Position numbers and translations under genes: made by a program
From: Paracoccus luteus
GTDB taxonomy: Bacteria; Pseudomonadota; Alphaproteobacteria; Rhodobacterales; Rhodobacteraceae
Length of the DNA: 64,000 nt
Assembly (NCBI RefSeq): GCF_004522155.1
Contig: NZ_SDEA01000003.1
Span: forward strand, 73,413 to 137,412
Reading direction: 5' to 3'
The notes under the pieces: generated by a model
What the model saw: only the letters and a program-made list of their open reading frames with translations
Databases searched by the model: none
What the model was told of the DNA's origin: nothing
In this document: piece after piece, positions 18,242 to 25,922 of the stretch
How positions within the stretch are numbered: position 1 is the stretch's first letter
Layout: the number at the start of each line of letters is the position of its first letter

Positions 18242-18567
18242 CCGGTGGCGGCGGCCGGCCCGCGAAAGGCCAGCGCCAGCAACTCGGCAGCCAGACGCGC
18301 GGCCTCGACCGGCCCGCCGCCGATCTCGACCGTCAGCAGGTCGCCCTCGGCCCCCTGCCAGCCGCCGCCGCGCAGCCCCGCGACCAGCACCGCGATCACG
18401 TCGCGGCTGGCGAACCGGCCGCTTTCGAACCGCTCGATCACGCCCACCAGGCTGTCGGCGCCCAAGGCCGCCTCCAGCCCCGCCAGCGCGCCCAGCGTCA
18501 GCCGCGCCACCCGCCGCTCGCCGTCCAGCCAGACCGCGACCTCGCCGCGATGCGGGTTGGCCATCAT
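18238..18567 (-). CDS. GTA gp10, tail assembly protein
   Basis: 109 aa. The sequence ANPHRGEVAVWLDGERRVAR at the start and LTLGALAGLEAALG (about 24-37) is the gp10 pattern of GTA clusters. Its position between tail tube gene and gp10.1 points to a tail chaperone role, as for gpG-like proteins in siphophages. Two start ATGs in a row overlap the gp9 stop. No slippery sequence for programmed frameshift into gp10.1 is evident. Confidence 0.87.
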   Translation of the reverse strand: MMANPHRGEVAVWLDGERRVARLTLGALAGLEAALGADSLVGVIERFESGRFASRDVIAVLVAGLRGGGWQGAEGDLLTVEIGGGPVEAARLAAELLALAFRGPAAATG

Positions 18568-18977
18568 GCCACCTCGAAGGTCAGCGCCCCGGCCGAGGCC
18601 AGCGCCAGCTCGTACGTCGCCTCGCCGTTATAGCTGCCGGCGTATTCCAGCCCGGTGATCTGGAACGGCCCCTCGACGGTGCCGAAATCCGGGATCACCA
18701 CCTGGAACCGCGGCACCTCGCCGTCAAAGAACACCTGCCGCACGCGCCCGTCGCTGGCCTCGTCCCGGAACACCCCCGACCCGGAAATCGAGGCCGTGCG
18801 CACCCCCGCGCCCGCCAGCAGCTCGCGCCAGCCGCCCTGGCTGTCCAGGCTGGTGACGTCCACCGTCTCGGCGTTGAAGCCCAGCCGCGTGGCGCGCAGC
18901 CCCGCGATGGTCTCGAACATGCCGTCGCCGGTCATGTCCATCTTGATCAGCAGGTCGCGCCCGTTCTGCACCGCCAT
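18564..18977 (-). CDS. GTA gp9, major tail tube protein
   Basis: 137 aa, standard for the family. The motif MAVQNGRDLLIKMDMTGDGM at the start, GLRATRLGFNAETVDVTSLD, and GWRELLAGAGVRTASISGSG identify the phage major tail protein of the GTA type, which stacks as hexameric rings to form the tail tube. It lies 14 bases after the gp8 stop. Confidence 0.94.
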   Translation of the reverse strand: MAVQNGRDLLIKMDMTGDGMFETIAGLRATRLGFNAETVDVTSLDSQGGWRELLAGAGVRTASISGSGVFRDEASDGRVRQVFFDGEVPRFQVVIPDFGTVEGPFQITGLEYAGSYNGEATYELALASAGALTFEVA

Positions 18978-18991
18978 CGTTCAGCCCTTTC

Positions 18992-19426
18992 TCATGCCAC
19001 GTTCAGGCCCAGGTCGATGCGCGCGCGGAACGTCATGTCCACGCGGCGACCCGCGCCGCTTTCGACCCGCCGCGCGCGTGCGCTGACGAACCACAGCCCG
19101 GCCAGCCGGCCGTGTTCCAGCGCCACCGCGCCATCCTCCAGCGCGCGGGCCACCGCCCCCGCCGCCGCCTTGACGTCGGCGAAGCCGCCGCCGCCCTCGT
19201 CGGCCCCCGACAGGACCGAGACAACGAAATCATGCCGCGTGCCCCGCCCGGTCATGTCGCCCGCGTCGGCCACGTCCTCGGCGCCCAGCGCGACATAGGT
19301 GCCGCTGGGCGCCGTCACCGGCATCGCGTCGAACACCGCGTCGCCGATCAGCGCGGCCAGCGCCGGATCGGTCCGCAGCGCCTGATAGACCGCGATCTGC
19401 AGCGCGGCCCCGGCCTCATAGCTCAT
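18992..19426 (-). CDS. GTA gp8, tail terminator protein (DUF3168)
   Basis: 144 aa. DUF3168 features: ALQIAVYQALRTDPALAALI (about 8-27), VFDAMP, PSGTYVALGAEDVADAGD, and a C-terminal RVDMTFRARIDL. Tail terminators close the tube at the head-proximal end. The start overlaps the stop of the gp6-gp7 frame by 4 bases (ATGA). Confidence 0.92.
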   Translation of the reverse strand: MSYEAGAALQIAVYQALRTDPALAALIGDAVFDAMPVTAPSGTYVALGAEDVADAGDMTGRGTRHDFVVSVLSGADEGGGGFADVKAAAGAVARALEDGAVALEHGRLAGLWFVSARARRVESGAGRRVDMTFRARIDLGLNVA

Positions 19427-20376
19427 GCCAGCCTCTCCTCTGTTGCCATGCAGGTCAGCCACAGCCCGGCGGCGTCCGCCTCGGCCACGGCCTCGATGCG
19501 GAACACCCGGTTGCCCATCCGCAGCCGCTGTTCCGGCCGGGGGCGGCGCGGATCGCCATCGGGGGCGGCACGCAGGGTGATGCGCCATGACACGACGCTG
19601 CGCGCCCCGACCTCGCCGGCCCGTTCGGACCCCGGCCCCGCGCGCATCTGTGCGTAAACGATGCCCAGCGGCCGCCAGTCCAGGCGGTATCCGCCCATCC
19701 CGTCGTCCACCCGCCCGGCGCTTTCCAGCCGCAGCGGCACGGTCGGCCGCGGCGCGGTCATGCCCAGCCGCCCCGGCGCGCGCGCCCCGCCGATGGTGCG
19801 CACCGCGCGCCATTTCTCGATCAGCGCACTGACCCCGTGCGGCAGCGCCAGGGTCGTGCCGTTGAACCCCCGATCCTCATAGTATCGGGCGGCCAGCATC
19901 ATCACCGCCTGCGCCAGATCGGGCGGCACCTGCGCCCAGGCGCTCCCGAACCCGGCGCTGAACCGCACCGTGACGAACCCGTGCATCGGCACCGCCGGCA
20001 GGCTCGGCCCGACCGGCATCAGCACCGGCCGCTGGCTGTCGGGCACCAGCCGATAGGCCGCGGGCGGCACGGCCGCGACGACCCCGGCCCCGTCCTCCAT
20101 CTCGACCGACTCGACGGCCAGCGCCGGGGCCAGCGGCAGCGGCTGCCCGGCCGGATCGCGCCAATCCTCCAGCCGCAGCCGAAAGACCCGCGTCAACAGC
20201 ACCTTGCCGGTGCGCGCCTCGACCGTTGCGATGGCGGCGCGCAGGAACCCCGCCAGCGCCGCATCCTCGGTCGCGTCCTCGATCAGGTCGAACCCCGAAC
20301 CCAGGCGCAGATGGGTCCGCAGCGCGGCGACGGGCAATGCGCCCTGCGCCGGCGCCGTTTCCTCGACAAGCAACAT
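19423..20376 (-). CDS. GTA gp6-gp7, head-tail adaptor and head-closure protein in one open frame
   Basis: 317 aa. Residues 1-205 match gp6, the head-tail connector adaptor (LPVAALRTHLRLGSGFDLIE, then FVTVRFSAGFGSAWAQVPPD and LAQAVMMLAARYYEDRG). Residues 206-317 match gp7, the stopper/closure protein (RLESAGRVDDGMGGYRLDWR, SVVSWRITLRAA). In R. capsulatus these are separate genes. Here the frame runs through a short Gly/Arg-rich link (GGARAPGRLG). The second domain begins with Met at 19761, where CATGA is present in another frame, so an ancestral ATGA overlap may have been bridged by a shift. Either a true fusion, or two proteins with an internal start at 19761. Confidence 0.85.
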   Translation of the reverse strand: MLLVEETAPAQGALPVAALRTHLRLGSGFDLIEDATEDAALAGFLRAAIATVEARTGKVLLTRVFRLRLEDWRDPAGQPLPLAPALAVESVEMEDGAGVVAAVPPAAYRLVPDSQRPVLMPVGPSLPAVPMHGFVTVRFSAGFGSAWAQVPPDLAQAVMMLAARYYEDRGFNGTTLALPHGVSALIEKWRAVRTIGGARAPGRLGMTAPRPTVPLRLESAGRVDDGMGGYRLDWRPLGIVYAQMRAGPGSERAGEVGARSVVSWRITLRAAPDGDPRRPRPEQRLRMGNRVFRIEAVAEADAAGLWLTCMATEERLA

Positions 20377-20613
20377 CCTGAAACCTCCCCGTTCATCCGC
20401 GCCGCGCGTTCATCGCCCAGGCGCGCGGCACCACGCCGCGGGCGGGGGCCGGTGCCCCGCCCGCAGTCTGCTTGCGTTTACGTCGATGGCGGTCGCCGCC
20501 CGGTCGGGGGGCCGCGCCCGCGCCACGCCGACCGCCCGCGCGGACAGTGGCTGTGCTGGCCGGCGCGCCGCCCACGCGGCCCCCCTTCGCCCCGGCCGTC
20601 CGACCCGAACCGA
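20377..20613. other. Gap in the GTA cluster between the capsid gene and gp6
   Basis: 237 bases without a credible gene, the largest gap in the cluster. It contains a 10-bp perfect GC stem (20438-20447 with 20455-20464) and a longer imperfect pairing between about 20508 and 20584. Such structures after the capsid gene could protect the upstream mRNA or trim downstream expression, which would fit the high demand for capsid protein. Confidence 0.5.
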
Positions 20614-21798
20614 TCAGACGGCCAAGCTCAGCAGCTTGATCGCGCGGGCGTCCACCACCGAGCCGCCGATGCGCTTGCTGGCATAGAACAGCACATGCGG
20701 CTTGGCCGAGAACGGGTCGCGCAGGATGCGCAGCTCGGACCGTTCGGCGATGGTATACCCCTTGCGGAAATCGCCGAAGGCGATCGACTTGGACTGGTTG
20801 GACGGGTTCGGCATGTCCTCGCAGATCAGCACCGGATAGCCCAGCAGCCGCGCCGGCTCTCCGCCGGTCAGCGAATCCGCCCACAGATAGCGGCCGTCCC
20901 CGTCACGCAGCTTGCGCACCATGCCCGCCACGCGGCTGTTCATCACAAAGGTCGCGTTCGCGCGATAGGGCGCGGCCAGGGCATAGACCAGGTCGATCAG
21001 CGCGTTCGCCGGCGCCGAGGGCGGGAAGTCCCCCGCCGCCCCCGAGTTGATGATGCCGATCACCGAATCGGCCGCGGTGGCGTTGGGCCCCGACGGATGC
21101 GCCAGCAGGCCGCGGGGCTTCTCGATCCCGTTGCCCAGCAGGAACGCGTTGGCCTCGGCCCGCGCGAACCTCTCGGCGATGCGCTCGGCCAGCCAGCCTT
21201 CCAGGTCGAACGACGCGTCGTCCAGCAGGCGCTGCGTCGCCTTGGGCATCGCCGCCAGCTCGTGCAGCGGAATCGAGATCTTCTCGATCTGCGGGCTGTC
21301 GGTCTCCGCGGCGGCGGCCACCTCGTTGGCCCAGCCGCTGCCGATGTCGGTCTTGTCCATCAGCACGTCAAAACTGGCGCTTTCGACCTGCACGACATTG
21401 GCGATCGCCCGCAGCGACCCGGTCCCGCGCAGCACGGCCTGCACGCCCTCGGAAATCGTCGGCCCCGCCAGATAGGCGCCGTCGGTGGTCGAGGCCAGGC
21501 CCTTCTCCTCCAGCGCCAGCGTCCGCAGCCCGCTGTCGTCGCCGCGGCGCAGATAGGCGGCGATGGCCTTTTGATGGGGGGCCTCGATCTCGGCCCCGGT
21601 CGCCAGCGGCGAACGGACGCGGAAGGCGGTCTTGCGGTCCAGCATGGTCATGCGTTTGTCCTGTGCTTGCAGTTTGGTTTCGACGGTCGCGCGGAAACGG
21701 CCCAGTTCGCTGACGAACTCGGCCATCGCGCCCTTCAATGCGGCGGGCGTGTCGCCGCCGCCCGCAGACTTGGTGTCCGCGGCGTTTGCCTCGGTCAT
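20614..21798 (-). CDS. GTA gp5, HK97-fold major capsid protein
   Basis: 394 aa from MTEANAADTKSAGG, chosen because AAGGAG lies 6 bases before that ATG. The first about 100 residues form a scaffold-like helical region (AALKGAMAEFVSELGRFRAT, AQDKRMTMLDRKTAF) that is expected to be removed by the gp4 protease. The HK97 fold follows: TDGAYLAGPTISEGVQAVLR, LRAIANVVQVES, DLEGWLAERIAERFARAEAN, FLLGNGIEKPRGLL, ATFVMNSRVAGMVRKLRDGD, and LLGYPVLICEDMP. It builds the small GTA head that packs about 4 kb of host DNA. Confidence 0.96.
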   Translation of the reverse strand: MTEANAADTKSAGGGDTPAALKGAMAEFVSELGRFRATVETKLQAQDKRMTMLDRKTAFRVRSPLATGAEIEAPHQKAIAAYLRRGDDSGLRTLALEEKGLASTTDGAYLAGPTISEGVQAVLRGTGSLRAIANVVQVESASFDVLMDKTDIGSGWANEVAAAAETDSPQIEKISIPLHELAAMPKATQRLLDDASFDLEGWLAERIAERFARAEANAFLLGNGIEKPRGLLAHPSGPNATAADSVIGIINSGAAGDFPPSAPANALIDLVYALAAPYRANATFVMNSRVAGMVRKLRDGDGRYLWADSLTGGEPARLLGYPVLICEDMPNPSNQSKSIAFGDFRKGYTIAERSELRILRDPFSAKPHVLFYASKRIGGSVVDARAIKLLSLAV

Positions 21799-21955
21799 AG
21801 CCGTTCTCCTTGTCGGTATCGGCGTCGCCAGTCGCTTGCCTGGCCGGGGCGACCGTTGCGCTTGCGCGCGTGTCCCCCCGTGTCGGCACGGGTCCGCCAA
21901 CCCCGCGCCGCATTCCTGCCGGGCCTCGGGGGCGATCCCCGCGGCCCGTGGTGCC

Positions 21956-22519
21956 TCAGCCCGCGCGCAGCGCCGCCGCGGCCGCGCGCAGCACCGCCGC
22001 CACGGCGCCCGCCTCGCTTTCGGCCGCGTCGTCGTCGCGGTCGCCGGACTTCCGCCCGACCTTCGCCTCGGCCAGCATGGGGAATGTCACCAGCGACACC
22101 TCCCACAGCTCGATCTCGGTCAGCACCCGCCGGCCCTTGGCCTCGCGCTCGGCGGCGATGGTGCGATAGCCGATCGACAGCCCCTCGATGGCGCCCGCCG
22201 CGACCAGCGCCGCCGCCTCGCGCGCCTGCGCCACCTCGGGCAGCAGGCGGCCGCGGACCCACAGGCCCTTGGCGTCCTCGCGGATCTCGTCCCAGACGCC
22301 GATGGGCCGGGTCGGATCGTGCTGCCACAGCATCCGCACCTTGTCGCCGCGCGCAGCCAGCCGCGACAGGCTGGCGGCATAGGCCCCCGGCGCCACCATG
22401 TCCCCGCCCTGGTCGGTCACGCCGAACAGGCTCGCATAGCCTTCCAGCACCGACCCCTCGGTCAGCACCGGGGCGCCGCCCGCGAACTTCATCTCCAGCC
22501 CCAGATCGTCACTGCGCAT
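21956..22519 (-). CDS. GTA gp4, prohead protease
   Basis: 187 aa from MRSDDLGLEMKFAGG. HK97-type prohead protease (peptidase U35/S78 group): the SLFGVTDQGGDMVAPGAYA block, the catalytic His in MLWQHDPTRPIGVWDE (about 66), and the catalytic Ser in AGAIEGLSIGYRTIAA (about 114). It is expected to trim the gp5 N-terminus on capsid maturation. The last 25 residues are an Ala/Asp-rich tail. 157 bases without a gene separate it from gp5. Confidence 0.93.
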   Translation of the reverse strand: MRSDDLGLEMKFAGGAPVLTEGSVLEGYASLFGVTDQGGDMVAPGAYAASLSRLAARGDKVRMLWQHDPTRPIGVWDEIREDAKGLWVRGRLLPEVAQAREAAALVAAGAIEGLSIGYRTIAAEREAKGRRVLTEIELWEVSLVTFPMLAEAKVGRKSGDRDDDAAESEAGAVAAVLRAAAAALRAG

Positions 22520-22521
22520 CC

Positions 22522-22755
22522 TCAGCCCCCCTTCGGCGCGAACTGCAAAATCGACTGCACCGCCTGGGTCAGGATCACGGCGACCACGCCATAGACCGTC
22601 ATCCACAGGCGCTTCTCCAGCCCCTCGATCAGCGACTCGATCCGCTCCAGCCGCCGGTCCACCTGCCCGAACTGCAGCGCCATGATGCGCTCCTGCGCCT
22701 CCAGCCGCTGCTCGTGCCAGACAAAGGGGCGGTCGATGAACTTCGACCCCTCCAT
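22522..22755 (-). CDS. GTA gp3.5, small membrane-segment protein
   Basis: 77 aa. A charged N-terminal part with coiled-coil spacing (RLEAQERIMALQFGQVDRRL, about 17-36) is followed by one hydrophobic segment (about 51-69, MTVYGVVAVILTQAVQSIL). This matches the small orfg3.5 gene found between portal and protease in GTA clusters. Its role is not known. It begins 4 bases after the portal stop and ends 2 bases before gp4. Confidence 0.85.
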   Translation of the reverse strand: MEGSKFIDRPFVWHEQRLEAQERIMALQFGQVDRRLERIESLIEGLEKRLWMTVYGVVAVILTQAVQSILQFAPKGG

Positions 22756-22759
22756 CGCC

Positions 22760-24019
22760 TCACCCCTCCGCCAGCGGCGGCAGGCCCAGCGCGACCCGCT
22801 TTTCCGCGTCGCTGAGGAAGCTTGCCGCGCCGACCCGCGCCCAGTGCTGGTCGCGCTCTTCGGCCAGCGCCGGGATCGCGTCCAGGTCGGGGCGCAGGTC
22901 CACCTCGGCGCCCAGATGCTCGCTCAGCCACCAGGCGACGGACGCCGCCACCCGCGTCACCAGCGGCAGCACCGTCAGGCGATAGAATGCCCGGTGCGCC
23001 TCGGCATAGTTGGCATAGGTCGCGTCGCCGGTGATCCCGATCAGCATCGGCGGCACGCCGAACGCCATCGCGATCTCGCGCGCCGCGGCCAGCTTGGTCT
23101 CGTGGAACTCCATGTCGCTGGGGGAAAACCCCATCGGCTTCCAGTCCAGCCCGCCCTCCAGCAGCATCGGCCGCCCGGCGTTGCGCGCGCCCTGGTGATG
23201 GCTCTCCATCTCGCTGACCAGCCGGTCGTATTGATCCGCCGACAGCACCCCCTGCCCGTCCGCGCCGCGATAGATGATCGCGCCCGACGGCCGGGCCGCA
23301 TTGTCCAGCAGCGCCCGCGACCACGCGCTGGCGCTGTTGTGGACATCGATCGCCACCGCCGCCGCCTGCATCGGCGACAGGCCATAATGGTCGTCCATCG
23401 GATGGAACGCCTTGATGTGGCAGACCGGATCGGGGCTGCCCGTCATGTCGAACCGGTGCTTGCGCCCGGCAACGGCATAGTCATAGGCGACCGGCCACCC
23501 GTCCGCGCCCGGAACCACTGTCACCCGGTCCGACCGCAGGACGTGCAGCTCGTCGGGCAACCCGTCCTCGCCCCCGACCGCCTCCAGATAGGCGTTGCCG
23601 CTCAGCAGCAGCTGCCCGAACAACGCCTCGAACAGCTCGGCGCGGCCCTGGCCGGGGTTGGGCCGGCGCATCAGCTCCAGCACCGGATGCACCTCGTATC
23701 GCCGCTCGGCGTCCTGGCAGACCAGCGGCACCGCCGCCGCCGCCTCCGCCACCAGCCTGACGGCGCGAAAGCCGACCGGATTGCCCACGAACCCGCCGCG
23801 CGTCAGCCCGGCCGGATCGCGCGGCCCCGCCGCCGCGCGGCCGATGCCCTGCAGGGCGAACCCCTGCGCCAGCGCCGCGACCTTGCCGGCCGCGCTGGCC
23901 TTGGCCTCGACGCGCGCCGAAACCGGGGCGACCTGCGCCACCGCCAGCGCCGCGCCGCCGGCCTTCGCGCCCCGTTCTCCCTGCTGCGGCGCCTGCCGCC
24001 CGAACCACCGCATCGCCAT
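22760..24019 (-). CDS. GTA gp3, portal protein
   Basis: 419 aa. HK97-type portal: GNPVGFRAVRLVAEAAAAVP (about 78-97), HPVLELMRRPNPGQGRAELF, LLLSGNAYLEAVG, GLSPMQAAAVAIDVHNSAS, and MAFGVPPMLIGITGDATYAN (about 324-343). The portal dodecamer is the DNA entry and exit pore of the head. GGGAGG lies 5 bases upstream of the ATG. The first 45 residues are a basic Ala-rich extension. Confidence 0.95.
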   Translation of the reverse strand: MAMRWFGRQAPQQGERGAKAGGAALAVAQVAPVSARVEAKASAAGKVAALAQGFALQGIGRAAAGPRDPAGLTRGGFVGNPVGFRAVRLVAEAAAAVPLVCQDAERRYEVHPVLELMRRPNPGQGRAELFEALFGQLLLSGNAYLEAVGGEDGLPDELHVLRSDRVTVVPGADGWPVAYDYAVAGRKHRFDMTGSPDPVCHIKAFHPMDDHYGLSPMQAAAVAIDVHNSASAWSRALLDNAARPSGAIIYRGADGQGVLSADQYDRLVSEMESHHQGARNAGRPMLLEGGLDWKPMGFSPSDMEFHETKLAAAREIAMAFGVPPMLIGITGDATYANYAEAHRAFYRLTVLPLVTRVAASVAWWLSEHLGAEVDLRPDLDAIPALAEERDQHWARVGAASFLSDAEKRVALGLPPLAEG

Positions 24020-24085
24020 GCGAGCCTCCCTGCCCAGCCACGAAAAATGGCCCGCCCCGATGGGACGAGCCGTGCGTCTCGCGAA

Positions 24086-24133
24086 GCTTCTTCTTGTCGA
24101 AATACTCCGGGGTCCGGGGCAGAGCCCCGGTCC
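24086..24133. repeat. REP-like intergenic element between GTA gp2 and gp3
   Basis: TTCTTCTTGTCGAAATACTC runs into a GC hairpin with a 7-bp stem CCGGGGC (24114-24120), AGA loop and GCCCCGG (24124-24130). From memory, the phrase CGAAATACTCCGGGG with a following hairpin recurs between genes of Rhodobacteraceae. Only one copy is seen in this window, so repeat status rests on family knowledge. Confidence 0.5.
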
Positions 24134-24137
24134 GCCC

Positions 24138-25478
24138 TCACAAGCCCCGCACCTGCGGCCGCATGTAGTGCCCCGCCGGCTCGATCATCAGCTCGTGGAT
24201 GGCCCAGACCAGCGCGTCCAGCCGGTCGGGCGACCCGCGCCCCTCGAACCCGCCGACCGTCATCCGGCACATCTGGTCCTCCAGCGCGCCCAGCCCGCGC
24301 AGGTGCCTGACCCGCCCCTGCTCGTAAAGGGCGGCGACCGGCTCGGCGCGCAGCCCCTTGCCGCGCCCGGCGCGCAGCGCCCGGAACGGCACCAGCGGGT
24401 CCACCTGCCGGATCACGCTTTCCACCAGATCGCCGCCCTGGTTCACCTCGGCCACCAGCCGCTCGGCCCCGTGGCGCTGCATGGCGGCAATGGCGGCGCG
24501 CGCCCAGTCGGTCGGCCCGCCGCGCACCGTCGCATCCTCCAGCACATAGGCGCGCCAGTCCTGCGGCGGCCCTTGACAGACCACCCCCGCGACCACGATC
24601 CCGCATTCGTCGCTGGCAGCCCCGCCCGTCACCGCCGGGTCCACCGCCACCACCACGCGGTCCAGCACCGGCGCCGCCTCGACGCGGCAGCCCTCCAGCA
24701 TCGCCGTCGTCCACAGCGCGCCCTCGACATCCTCCAGCAGCACGCCCTCCAGCTCCTGCCGGCCCAGCCGCGTCCCGGCATAGCGCGCCGCCACCTCGGC
24801 GAGGAAGCTTTCGGCCAGATAGGCCCGGTTCGCATCCGTCGGCGCATGGGTGACGACCGTCGAGGCATTCCGCAGGATCGCCTTCAGCACCCCCACGTTG
24901 CGCGGCGTCGTCGTCACCACCTGCTGCGGATGCTCGCCCAGCCGCAGCGCGAACTGCAGCATGTCCCACGTCTCCTCGGCTTTCTTCCACTTGGCCAGCT
25001 CGTCCGCCCACGCCGCGTCGAACTGCGGCCCGCGCAGCGCCTCGGGCTCATGCGCCGAAAAGACGGTCGCGGTCGCCCCGTTGGGCCAGACCAGCCGCCG
25101 CCGCCCCGCCTCCCACACCGGCCGCCGGTCCGGGGGCGAACAGGCGAGGATGCCCGAATCCCCCATCACCATCACGTCCCGCCCCTGATCGAACGTCTCG
25201 GCCACCAGCGCCACCCGGCGCGCGCGCCCGGCCGCAAGCGGGGTCGCCCCCTCGACCTGCGCGCGCACCCACTCGGAGCCGGCGCGGGTCTTGCCCGCGC
25301 CGCGCCCGCCCATGATGACCCACGACTTCCAGTCGCCCTCGGGGGGCAGCTGGTGCGGCAGCGCCCAGAACTCGAAAAGCCACGGCAGGCTGGCCAGCGC
25401 GTTCGCGCCCAGGCCCCCCAGGAACCCGTCAACCTCCGCCGGCTCGGCGCAGGCAAGCCAGGCGGCGCCCGATCTCAT
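24138..25478 (-). CDS. GTA gp2, terminase large subunit
   Basis: 446 aa from ATG at 25478; upstream in-frame starts at 25529 (ATG) and 25565 (TTG) exist, but the family begins about 30 residues before FEFWALPHQLPPEGDWKSW, which fits 25478. Packaging ATPase: Walker A GGRGAGKTRAG (about 56-66), Walker B-like FDAAWADELA, coupling motif TTTPRN. Nuclease: RVVVAVDPAVTGG with the first metal Asp, VAEVNQGGD, and SPDRLDALVWAIHEL with the last Asp pair. It drives headful packaging of host DNA. The start lies inside gp1 (50-base overlap). Confidence 0.95.
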   Translation of the reverse strand: MRSGAAWLACAEPAEVDGFLGGLGANALASLPWLFEFWALPHQLPPEGDWKSWVIMGGRGAGKTRAGSEWVRAQVEGATPLAAGRARRVALVAETFDQGRDVMVMGDSGILACSPPDRRPVWEAGRRRLVWPNGATATVFSAHEPEALRGPQFDAAWADELAKWKKAEETWDMLQFALRLGEHPQQVVTTTPRNVGVLKAILRNASTVVTHAPTDANRAYLAESFLAEVAARYAGTRLGRQELEGVLLEDVEGALWTTAMLEGCRVEAAPVLDRVVVAVDPAVTGGAASDECGIVVAGVVCQGPPQDWRAYVLEDATVRGGPTDWARAAIAAMQRHGAERLVAEVNQGGDLVESVIRQVDPLVPFRALRAGRGKGLRAEPVAALYEQGRVRHLRGLGALEDQMCRMTVGGFEGRGSPDRLDALVWAIHELMIEPAGHYMRPQVRGL

Positions 25479-25785
25479 CTCGTGCCGCGGCAAGGTCGAG
25501 GCTGGCCTCTCCGACGGTCCCGGCAACATCCTTGCGAAGCTTGTCAACCTTGTTCCTTTCCTCAAGCACCAGCTGCGCCGCGTCCCGCAGGTCGCGCGCC
25601 AGTTTCGCGCTGTCCTTCACCTGACCGAATTCGCCCGCCAGAACCTTCTTGCGGGCCTGTTCCAGATCGTCGGCATAGGCGTGAAACAGCCCCTCCGACA
25701 GATCGACGACCGGCGTGCGCCGGGGCGCGTCCGGCGTGAACGGCCCCTCCGGGGCGTCCGGCCCCGGATCGAAACTCATGTCCAT
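25429..25785 (-). CDS. GTA gp1, terminase small subunit
   Basis: 118 aa. A Pro/Asp-rich N-terminus (about 1-25) is followed by a long charged helical stretch (LSEGLFHAYADDLEQARKKV, then LRDAAQLVLEERNKVDKLRK) and ends in RLACLRRAGGG. This is the pattern of orfg1 in Rhodobacter GTAs, whose product acts as a small terminase with reduced sequence specificity, in keeping with near-random packaging. A second ATG lies two codons on. It is the first gene of the cluster; promoter and hairpin elements lie 50-140 bases upstream. Confidence 0.88.
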   Translation of the reverse strand: MDMSFDPGPDAPEGPFTPDAPRRTPVVDLSEGLFHAYADDLEQARKKVLAGEFGQVKDSAKLARDLRDAAQLVLEERNKVDKLRKDVAGTVGEASLDLAAARDEIGRRLACLRRAGGG

Positions 25786-25832
25786 GTTGTGATGCCCTGC
25801 CCCTCGGTGCCTGTCCGCACGAGCGAGAGACG

Positions 25833-25869
25833 AAAAAAGCGGCCCGCGGTCTCACCGACCCGGCCGCTT
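25833..25869 (-). terminator. Intrinsic terminator or attenuator in the leader of the GTA cluster
   Basis: Minus strand: AAGCGGCC, an inner GGTC/GACC stem, then GGCCGCTT running straight into a T6 run (25838-25833). This is the strongest intrinsic terminator shape in the window. It is on the sense strand of the GTA genes, 48 bases before gp1, and downstream of a promoter-like pair. It either ends upstream transcription or works as an attenuator of the GTA operon. Confidence 0.65.
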
Positions 25870-25893
25870 GCCCACCTCTCCCAGCATGTCCAA

Positions 25894-25922
25894 TGTGTAT
25901 CCCGGACCGTTCGCAAAGTCAA
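25894..25922 (-). promoter_or_regulatory. Candidate GTA promoter
   Basis: Minus strand TTGACT (25922-25917) and TACACA (25899-25894) with a 17-base spacer. A start near 25887 would place the terminator-like hairpin in the first part of the transcript and give a leader of about 100 bases to gp1. A second AT-rich patch with TATAAA lies at about 25955-25965. Confidence 0.45.

Noticed and set aside
18029..18567. Programmed frameshift fusing gp10 and gp10.1, as in siphophage tail chaperones
   Set aside because: The genes already overlap as ATGA, each with its own start, and I see no slippery heptamer near the gp10 end.
20393..20884. A minus-strand open frame of 163 codons over the end of the capsid gene and the following gap
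   Set aside because: It overlaps the capsid gene in another frame and shows only Arg/Gly/Ala-rich sequence.
10735..25785. Integrated prophage
   Set aside because: No integrase, repressor, replication or lysis genes, no att-like direct repeats at the ends, and a one-to-one match in order with Rhodobacter GTA genes.
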